From an uncultured Phycisphaerae bacterium (GTDB lineage: Bacteria; Planctomycetota; Phycisphaerae; Sedimentisphaerales; Anaerohalosphaeraceae), in contig CALETL010000219.1 in NCBI GenBank assembly GCA_937920485.1, forward strand, positions 1 through 5,143: a DNA stretch of 5,143 nucleotides, in the 5' to 3' direction. A model generated the notes under the pieces. The model saw nothing but the letters and a program-made list of their open reading frames with translations. It searched no databases and had not been told where the DNA came from. The translations under genes were made by a program, and so were the position numbers. Positions 1-5,143 of the stretch are shown here, in pieces (positions within the stretch are counted from its first letter, which is position 1; every line of letters begins with the position of its first letter).

Positions 1-3000
1 AAAGCCAACAGCTTTCTGGAAGGCATGACCTATCTTTCCATCGTCATCGGAACAGCCTTTGCGCCTTGGCTGGCAAATCTGCTCAACCGCAATTTCATGT
101 GGGCCTCACTTTCGTGCGTTGTGATTGCAGTTATCGGTGTGCTGACAAGTCTGCGGATCGGCAAAACGAAGCCTGTTTCCACCGACGAAAAACTCTCCGA
201 TCAATTTTCAATTTCTGAAGTATCGCGTGTCCTGAAAACAGTCTGGACAGACAAATACCTGCTGATGACCGTATTGGCCAGTGCTTACTTTATGCTCTTG
301 GGCGGTTTTTCGCAGATCAACATGATTCCCTACGGCATGGAAGTATGTAAATTTACGGATATGCAAAGCGGCTATTTATTCTTGATCGCCGCGGTTGGTA
401 TCGGTATCGGCTCATGGCTTGCGGGTAAATTGTCCGGCCGCGGTGTCGAATTCGGGATTGTTCCGATGGGAGCGGTCGGCATGGCCGCAACTGCCATCGG
501 ATTGGGGTTGATCGGTGTAAAAGGGCCGGTCAGCGGCGGCGCTTTAAAGGCAGTTTTTGTGCTGATTTTCTTTTTTGGGATTGGTTGTGGACTGTTCATC
601 GTGCCGATTCACGCGTTTATCCAAATGCGTGCGCCTCAAAAAATCCGTGCCCGGGTCATCGCGGCGTCCAGTTTTCTGGGATGGATCGGCGTGCTGGCCG
701 CTTCCGGATTGCTGTGGCTGTGCTGTGGAGTCTTAGAAATCAAGCCAAGTGCAATGTTCTTAGGGCTTGGGATATTGACGCTGGTATTAGCCGTAGCGAC
801 GGTGATTATCCTGCCGGACTTTCTCGTTCGGCTGATTCTGGTATTGCTGACGCGAACGATCTATCGCATTCGTGTTTACGGTGATAAAAATATACCCACG
901 GAAGGCCCGGCACTGATCGTGTCCAACCATGTTTCATGGGCTGATGCCGTGGTGCTGATGGCGACCCAGCAGCGGCGGATCCGGTTTGTAATGGATCGTG
1001 CGATTTCACAGAATCGGTGGATTGGCTGGATGTTTCGATTAGGGAAGGTCATTCCGATCAATGCAACCGATCCGCCCAAAAAGATCCTCGCGGCGTTAAA
1101 AGAAGCACGGAAAGCAATGGATGACGGCTATTTGGTCTGTATTTTTGCAGAAGGGACGCTTACGCGCACGGGGATGCTGAACAAGTTCCGCGGTGGCTTT
1201 GAAAAAATCACCAAAGGCACCGACTATCAGATCATTCCGACGTATATTGGGGGTCTGTGGGGCAGTATCCTCAGTCATTTTCACGGCAAACTGCTTAGCG
1301 TCTTTCCCAAACGCCTGCCGTATCCGGTGGGGGTGCATTTCGGTAAGCCGATGCCGGCGGACACATCGGCACAGGACCTTCGAAATTGCATTGAGGAACT
1401 GGCGGTGGATTTTTATGATGCCAAAAAACCGAAACGGCTGAGCTTAGGTGAGCGGTTCGTCAAATCCGCCCGCCGTCACTGGGCCAAGCCCTGTATGTCC
1501 GACACGATGGGAAAACGCCTCAATTTCGGCAAAGCCCTGATCGCTTCGGTCGCTTTGGCGGATAAATTGGAATCCCAAACCGCAAACCAGAAAGCCGTAG
1601 GCATTTTCCTGCCATCATCGGTCGGCGGGGCGCTGGCAAATCTGGCAACCTCGTTGCTGCATAAAACAGCGGTCAACCTGTCTTACACTGCCTCGGTCGA
1701 GGACAGGGCGTATATGATTGAAACCGCAGAGGTCAAAACGGTCCTGACCAGCCGCAAGTTTCTCGAAAAACTTGACCTCGACAAATCAACTCTGCCTGAT
1801 GTGGTGTTTATGGAAGACATCGTGCCGACGGTAACACCGGCCGAAAAACGCAGGGCCTTCATCAAGGCATTGTTCATGCCACGGAAAAAACTGGCACGAA
1901 GACCTAAAGATTTCACCGCTGACGATACAGCGGTAATCCTGTTTTCCTCCGGATCCTCCGGCAGGCCAAAGGGCGTCGAACTGACCCACCATAACATCCA
2001 GTCCAACCTAGAGGGAGCATTGTCAGTCTTTCGCGTCTATAAGGACGACCGCCTTTGCGGGTTGCTGCCGCTGTTTCATGCATTCGGGCTTTCATGTACG
2101 TTATGGATGCCGCTCATGGCGGGCGTGGGAACAAGCTTCGTGCCCAATCCACTGGACGGCAAGGCAGTTGGCAGACTCTGCGGCAAGGATAAATGCACAC
2201 TGTTGTTTGCTACACCGACATTCCTGCAAAACTACCTCCGGCGGTGTAAGCCGGAGGATTTCGACAAACTGCGGTTTATCGTTGCCGGTGCCGAAAAGCT
2301 CAAAATCGAACTGGTGGATGCGTTTGATGAAAAGTTCGGCATCCGCCCGCATGAGGGCTACGGCGCGACCGAATGCTCCCCGCTGATCGCCTTGAATGTG
2401 CCGGATGCCCAAATTGACCGTGTCCGGCAGATCGGTACCAAGGAGGGCACCGTTGGCCACAGTGTCCCCGGCTTGGCGGTAAAAGTCCTCGATACTCAAA
2501 CCGGCGATCCCGTACCCACTGGTGAGACAGGGCTTTTATATGTCAAAGGGCCCAATGTCATGAAAGGGTATTTGAAACTGCCCGAAAAGACTTCAGCGGT
2601 CTTGCAGAATGGCTGGTACAACACCGGCGATATCGTCAGTGTTGACGTGGACGGTTTTGTTACCATCCGCGACCGACTCAGCCGTTTCAGCAAGATCGGC
2701 GGGGAGATGGTTCCGCATATGACCATTGAAGATGTCTGCATGAAGGGTCTTAACACACATGAGTCGGTTATCGCCGTCACCGGTGTGCCGGATGCGAAAA
2801 AGGGTGAACAGTTGGTGATTTTGTATGATAAAGAAAAGGTTGATCTCGATGCCCTGCATTATGTATTAGCCGAATGCGACCTGCCCAAGCTGTATGTTCC
2901 GAAAAAAGATAATTTGATTCCGGTTGACCAAATACCGCTTCTCGGCTCCGGTAAGCTCGACATTATGAAACTGCGACAAATGGCAGCCGATTCGATGAAT

Positions 3001-3030
3001 AAAAAAGGCACCACGGAAAACACGGAATGA
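1..3030 (+). CDS. LplT-PlsC-Aas fusion: lysophospholipid transporter / acyltransferase / acyl-ACP synthetase (5' partial)
   Basis: Predicted inner-membrane enzyme that moves lysophospholipid (typically lyso-PE) inward, activates a fatty acid with ATP and reacylates the lysolipid. The frame is open from base 1, so the start lies upstream; comparison with LplT suggests roughly 130-180 residues are missing. Residues are numbered from the internal Met at base 25. Residues 1-265 are the last 7-8 membrane helices of an MFS/LplT domain. Residues ~270-465 are a PlsC domain with the HX4D motif (NHVSWAD, H302 and D307), FAEGTLTRTG (374-383) and IIPTYIGGLWGS (403-414). Residues ~474-985 are an AMP-binding ligase: P-loop SSGSSGRPKG (641-650), GYGATECSP (778-786), YNTGDI (865-870), IRDRLSRFSKIGGEMV (881-896) and C-terminal PLLGSGKLD with the expected catalytic lysine K977. 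All key residues are present, so it looks active. E. coli splits this into separate LplT and Aas; the three-part fusion is a known arrangement elsewhere. The stop is TGA at 3028-3030, inside a short repeat. Family assignment is firm; substrate is inferred. Confidence 0.93.
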   Translation, partial: KANSFLEGMTYLSIVIGTAFAPWLANLLNRNFMWASLSCVVIAVIGVLTSLRIGKTKPVSTDEKLSDQFSISEVSRVLKTVWTDKYLLMTVLASAYFMLLGGFSQINMIPYGMEVCKFTDMQSGYLFLIAAVGIGIGSWLAGKLSGRGVEFGIVPMGAVGMAATAIGLGLIGVKGPVSGGALKAVFVLIFFFGIGCGLFIVPIHAFIQMRAPQKIRARVIAASSFLGWIGVLAASGLLWLCCGVLEIKPSAMFLGLGILTLVLAVATVIILPDFLVRLILVLLTRTIYRIRVYGDKNIPTEGPALIVSNHVSWADAVVLMATQQRRIRFVMDRAISQNRWIGWMFRLGKVIPINATDPPKKILAALKEARKAMDDGYLVCIFAEGTLTRTGMLNKFRGGFEKITKGTDYQIIPTYIGGLWGSILSHFHGKLLSVFPKRLPYPVGVHFGKPMPADTSAQDLRNCIEELAVDFYDAKKPKRLSLGERFVKSARRHWAKPCMSDTMGKRLNFGKALIASVALADKLESQTANQKAVGIFLPSSVGGALANLATSLLHKTAVNLSYTASVEDRAYMIETAEVKTVLTSRKFLEKLDLDKSTLPDVVFMEDIVPTVTPAEKRRAFIKALFMPRKKLARRPKDFTADDTAVILFSSGSSGRPKGVELTHHNIQSNLEGALSVFRVYKDDRLCGLLPLFHAFGLSCTLWMPLMAGVGTSFVPNPLDGKAVGRLCGKDKCTLLFATPTFLQNYLRRCKPEDFDKLRFIVAGAEKLKIELVDAFDEKFGIRPHEGYGATECSPLIALNVPDAQIDRVRQIGTKEGTVGHSVPGLAVKVLDTQTGDPVPTGETGLLYVKGPNVMKGYLKLPEKTSAVLQNGWYNTGDIVSVDVDGFVTIRDRLSRFSKIGGEMVPHMTIEDVCMKGLNTHESVIAVTGVPDAKKGEQLVILYDKEKVDLDALHYVLAECDLPKLYVPKKDNLIPVDQIPLLGSGKLDIMKLRQMAADSMNKKGTTENTE

Positions 3031-3040
3031 CACAGAATTA
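3011..3040 (+). repeat. Three degenerate ~10-nt direct repeats spanning the stop codon
   Basis: Three consecutive units are visible: CCACGGAAAA (3011-3020), CACGGAATGA (3021-3030) and CACAGAATTA (3031-3040). They cover the last codons and the TGA stop (3028-3030) of the acyltransferase fusion, so its C-terminal residues TTENTE are written by the repeat. From general knowledge, short CACGGA-type repeats of this kind are scattered between genes in many environmental bacterial genomes. Their function is unknown. Whether this copy belongs to a genome-wide family cannot be judged from one window. Confidence 0.55.
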
Positions 3041-3071
3041 AAACGGTGGATTGAACGAATATCTGCGGAGG

Positions 3072-3141
3072 TGCCATCCCGGCCTCCGAGCCGGGATCCA
3101 GGGCGTTACCGTCTGGATGCCGGATCAAGTCCGGCATGACA
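3072..3141. repeat. 70-nt compound palindromic intergenic repeat (two hairpins plus a central stem)
   Basis: Two perfect 8-bp hairpins sit side by side. The left is ATCCCGGC (3076-3083) pairing with GCCGGGAT (3090-3097) around a 6-nt loop. The right is ATGCCGGA (3117-3124) pairing with TCCGGCAT (3130-3137) around a 5-nt loop. The two halves are also inverted copies of each other: ATCCAG (3096-3101) pairs with CTGGAT (3113-3118), and the ends TGCCAT (3072-3077) and ATGACA (3136-3141) pair at 5 of 6 positions. Read on the minus strand it begins TGTCATGCCGGACTTGATCC, which I recognise as the type of dispersed palindromic element seen between genes in many Proteobacteria and other phyla. It lacks a U-tract, so it is not a classical intrinsic terminator, but it could stabilise mRNA ends or attenuate readthrough. 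Confidence 0.8.
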
Positions 3142-3142
3142 A

Positions 3143-3171
3143 TTACGCATTATGTGAAATTGAAATATAAT
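3143..3171 (+). promoter_or_regulatory. Possible sigma70-type promoter for the DUF2339 gene
   Basis: A perfect TATAAT lies at 3166-3171, about 40 bp before the ATG at 3212, in the AT-rich end of the spacer. At a 17-bp spacing the -35 position reads TTACGC (3143-3148), a poor match to TTGACA. There is a better ATGACA at 3136-3141, but its 24-bp spacing is too long. TATAAT is common by chance in AT-rich DNA and overlaps the degenerate repeats, so this is only a candidate. If real, the downstream gene would have its own transcript starting near 3178. Confidence 0.25.
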
Positions 3172-3187
3172 TTGTGATAATTCGTGG
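3148..3187 (-). repeat. Degenerate ~10-nt repeats in inverted orientation
   Basis: Read on the minus strand, the right part of the spacer gives CCACGAATTA (3187-3178) then TCACAAATTA (3177-3168), followed by a more decayed unit pair ending TCACATAATG (3157-3148). These resemble the units at 3011-3040 (compare CACAGAATTA) but face the other way, so the palindrome at 3072-3141 is bracketed by related short repeats in inverted orientation. The first two units are clear; the inner ones are doubtful. Confidence 0.4.
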
Positions 3188-3197
3188 CTAATAAATT

Positions 3198-3204
3198 GAA
3201 GGGA
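3198..3204 (+). promoter_or_regulatory. Ribosome binding site of the DUF2339 gene
   Basis: GAAGGGA ends 7 nt before the ATG at 3212. An in-frame TGA at 3197-3199 excludes any start further upstream, so this site and the stop together fix the start at 3212. Internal Met codons at 3233 and 3287 lack a comparable purine-rich leader. Confidence 0.65.
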
Positions 3205-3211
3205 TAGATCA

Positions 3212-5143
3212 ATGGATGAATTTGCTACGTTAATGATATTTCTTGGCATTGGATTGTTTATCTCCGGGCCGATTGCGGTAGTCATGGCGATCGTCCTGTT
3301 TAACAAGACAGGCAGTATCAACCGCCGTCTGAATGAACTGGAGGGCAAAAGCATTCTTGGAGTTGACTACTCAAAGCCGCCCACACATAAACCGGCAGCA
3401 GCGCCACCTGCCGCCCAACCTCAACCGGTTCCCCAGCCATTCCAATCACGTCCGCCGGTAGAAGAAAAGATATCGCCCAAGCCGGCCTATACGCCACCCA
3501 AACCACAGACACTGCCTGTGGTTGCGAAGCCAATAACAGAAGTCGCTGCGGCTGTGAAAGAATTTATGCCAACAAAACCCAAATCTGAATCCAAAGGCGG
3601 CCTGGAACTCAAACTCGGAACGACCGTTGCATTGATCGTCGGTGTGATTACCGTCATTATCGGTGTGGGATTCTTTTTGGGATACCTTTATGATAAAATT
3701 ACTTTCACCAAAGAAATGTGGATATCTACGGTTGCTGTTTGCGGTCTTGTGGCCATCATCCTCGGTGAAATACTTCGGCGTAAAAACTTCGAGATTGTCG
3801 CCAAAGGCATTGCCGCATTAGGTTTTGCGTTATTGTATGCGGCGGTGTTCGCTGGTAACCATTATGAGCTATTCAGCACCGAATGGGCGTTTGCTATGTC
3901 CATTGCTGTAACCGCTGCTGCGATGGCCTATGCCGTTATGTTGGATGAAAAACTAATCGCATTTCTCGCTTTGCTGGGCGGCTACCTGTCGCCGATTATT
4001 ATCTCCACGGGGCATAACATGCCGATCCCGCTGTTCAGTTATGTCTTCGTTCTTAGCGCTGGCGCCATCGGCTGTGCGATGTTTCGTCGCTGGCGGGCTG
4101 TCAACTGGATTGCCATGGTCGGAACGTACCTGCTTTACACCGCTTGGTTCGAAAAGTTTTACACACCCGACCAAGTGCAGATAGGTCTGTTCTGGCTGGG
4201 GCTGTTTGCGGGCATGTATCTGATCCTCCCGATCCTGAACGGTCTTGTAAAAAAGCTCAACGCCCGCAGCGAAGATGTAACGCTTGTAGTTGTCAACAGC
4301 ATTGTCGTCTATTATTACCTCTGGCAAATGCTCTATGACGGCTCACGGCAAAATCTGGCCTTTGCCAGTGCCGTTCTTGGCGCTGCGCATATCGCGATGG
4401 TGTTCGTTGTTTTGTGCCGGTGCAGGGAGGATAAAAAGTTACAGGCATCCCTTGGTGTTCTCGGCACGGCTTTCATCACTGCCGCCATCCCGCTGTATTT
4501 CAACACCTTACAGCCCACGCTCATCGGCTGGTCGATTGAGGCCGTTGTCCTGACCTTCATCGGCATTCGCTACAATAGTTTGTGGACCAAAGTCATGTCC
4601 ATGATCGTCGCTGTCATTGCTTCAGTCGGATTGTTTTATCATCTGCCGCTGCATGATTCCGAAGAGTTCAGGGTGTTCCTGAATTCGCCATTCGGTACAT
4701 GGATTTTTGTTGGCTTGTCGATCATGCTCAGCCATTTCCTCTGGCGGTTCATGCGGTCCGGTCAGGACGAAGAACGGGCGTTGATGGCACAGGTTTACTT
4801 TGTCTGGGGACGGCTGCTTTTGGCAACAGGCGTGGCCTTGGAATGGTATGCTCACTGTTACCACCATATTGCTGAGACACAGGCGTATTTCCTGATGGGT
4901 ATGATGGTACTTGCGGCGTTTTTGCTGGTTGGGTTTTTTGCCCGTCCTGTCTGTCCCAAGGGAGATCTGGTACGCATGGTCGGCGTGATGGTCGCTGTTG
5001 CCAGTTCAGTCTTTACCGCACTGGCAATGATGGGTGTGTACTATAGTCAGTTCAAGCTGTTTTTGAATGTTCCGGCTCTCATCGCGGCTGTCTTTGTCGC
5101 AAGCGTTTTTTACGGAGCGTGGCAGATTAAACGCTCCGCGAGC
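3212..5143 (+). CDS. DUF2339 family polytopic membrane protein (3' partial)
   Basis: The frame runs 644 codons from ATG 3212 to the window edge without a stop; the C-terminus is missing. Residues 8-30 form a membrane helix, followed by a short polar stretch (31-50) and a proline/alanine/lysine-rich linker (~56-124). From ~136 onward there is almost continuous membrane sequence; by eye I count about 18 further helices. DUF2339 hallmarks are visible: LIVGVITVIIGVGFFLGYLY (141-160), the VAKGIAALGFALLYAAVFAG region (197-215), LGGYLSPIIISTG (255-267), and a W-x-x-E element at W440/E443 (IGWSIEAVVLTFIGIR). Family members are commonly 600 to over 1000 residues, so a sizeable part may lie beyond 5143. 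No catalytic motif is evident and the family's function is unknown; roles in the cell envelope or transport are guesses. It lies 181 bp downstream of the acyltransferase fusion on the same strand, with its own ribosome binding site, and may or may not be co-transcribed. Confidence 0.88.
   Translation, partial: MDEFATLMIFLGIGLFISGPIAVVMAIVLFNKTGSINRRLNELEGKSILGVDYSKPPTHKPAAAPPAAQPQPVPQPFQSRPPVEEKISPKPAYTPPKPQTLPVVAKPITEVAAAVKEFMPTKPKSESKGGLELKLGTTVALIVGVITVIIGVGFFLGYLYDKITFTKEMWISTVAVCGLVAIILGEILRRKNFEIVAKGIAALGFALLYAAVFAGNHYELFSTEWAFAMSIAVTAAAMAYAVMLDEKLIAFLALLGGYLSPIIISTGHNMPIPLFSYVFVLSAGAIGCAMFRRWRAVNWIAMVGTYLLYTAWFEKFYTPDQVQIGLFWLGLFAGMYLILPILNGLVKKLNARSEDVTLVVVNSIVVYYYLWQMLYDGSRQNLAFASAVLGAAHIAMVFVVLCRCREDKKLQASLGVLGTAFITAAIPLYFNTLQPTLIGWSIEAVVLTFIGIRYNSLWTKVMSMIVAVIASVGLFYHLPLHDSEEFRVFLNSPFGTWIFVGLSIMLSHFLWRFMRSGQDEERALMAQVYFVWGRLLLATGVALEWYAHCYHHIAETQAYFLMGMMVLAAFLLVGFFARPVCPKGDLVRMVGVMVAVASSVFTALAMMGVYYSQFKLFLNVPALIAAVFVASVFYGAWQIKRSAS

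Noticed and set aside
25..27. ATG as the start of the fusion protein
   Set aside because: The frame stays open upstream to base 1 (KANSFLEG precedes it) and the Met falls in the middle of the transporter domain, about at its fifth helix.
2235..2257. Perfect 8-bp inverted repeat (CCTCCGGC / GCCGGAGG, 7-nt loop)
   Set aside because: It lies within the conserved ligase coding region and has no U-tract; most likely a chance result of GC-rich codons rather than a terminator or regulatory site.
2859..3137. Minus-strand open frame whose translation begins MPDLIRHPDGNALDPG
   Set aside because: This is a familiar artefact of translating the dispersed palindromic repeat; the rest is antisense to the acyltransferase gene and resembles no family I recognise.
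3072..3141. Palindrome as an intrinsic terminator of the fusion gene
   Set aside because: Neither hairpin is followed by a run of T, and the fold is a multi-stem repeat; a termination role cannot be supported from sequence alone.
3031..3211. tRNA or small structured RNA in the spacer, suggested by the cloverleaf-like fold
   Set aside because: There is no T-loop GTTC consensus, anticodon-arm pattern or CCA-proximal acceptor stem; the symmetry fits a dispersed palindromic repeat instead.
3106..3354. Minus-strand open frame ending in CHAGLDPASRR
   Set aside because: The C-terminal part is again the palindromic repeat translated, and the N-terminal part is antisense to the well-supported DUF2339 gene.
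3953..4327. 124-codon minus-strand open frame
   Set aside because: Fully antisense to DUF2339 membrane segments, with no recognisable domain and a hydrophilic composition expected from the reverse complement of a hydrophobic gene.

Overview
The window holds two large membrane-protein genes on the + strand, both cut by the window edges, separated by a 181-bp spacer made largely of repeats. No RNA gene, CRISPR array, insertion sequence or minus-strand gene can be supported.

Layout. Positions 1-3030 carry the 3' part of a three-domain fusion: the back half of an LplT-like lysophospholipid/MFS transporter, a PlsC-type acyltransferase, and an acyl-ACP synthetase/AMP-ligase of the Aas type. The frame is open to base 1, so the Met at 25 is internal and not the start. 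Positions 3031-3211 contain an outward extension of short degenerate ~10-nt repeats (CACGGAA / CACRRAATTA type), a 70-nt compound palindrome, and an AT-rich stretch with a possible promoter and a ribosome binding site. Positions 3212-5143 are the 5' part of a DUF2339-family polytopic membrane protein. It has 644 codons without a stop and runs off the right edge, so a caller that requires a stop codon would miss it.

Function. The first protein fits uptake and reacylation of lysophospholipids: flipping across the inner membrane, fatty-acid activation, and acyl transfer in one chain. The second is an integral membrane protein of unknown function. Nothing in the sequence links the two genes mechanistically beyond same-strand adjacency. 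The repeat-rich spacer argues against tight co-translation.

Organism. A Gram-negative bacterium of moderate GC is likely. The LplT-PlsC-Aas fusion and dispersed CACGGA-type and GCCGGGATCCAG-type repeats are, from general knowledge, common in environmental lineages such as the PVC superphylum and Deltaproteobacteria-like groups. I cannot place it more precisely, and this is a weak inference. I see an ordinary chromosomal region with an interesting repeat-laden spacer, not evidence of a new multi-gene system.
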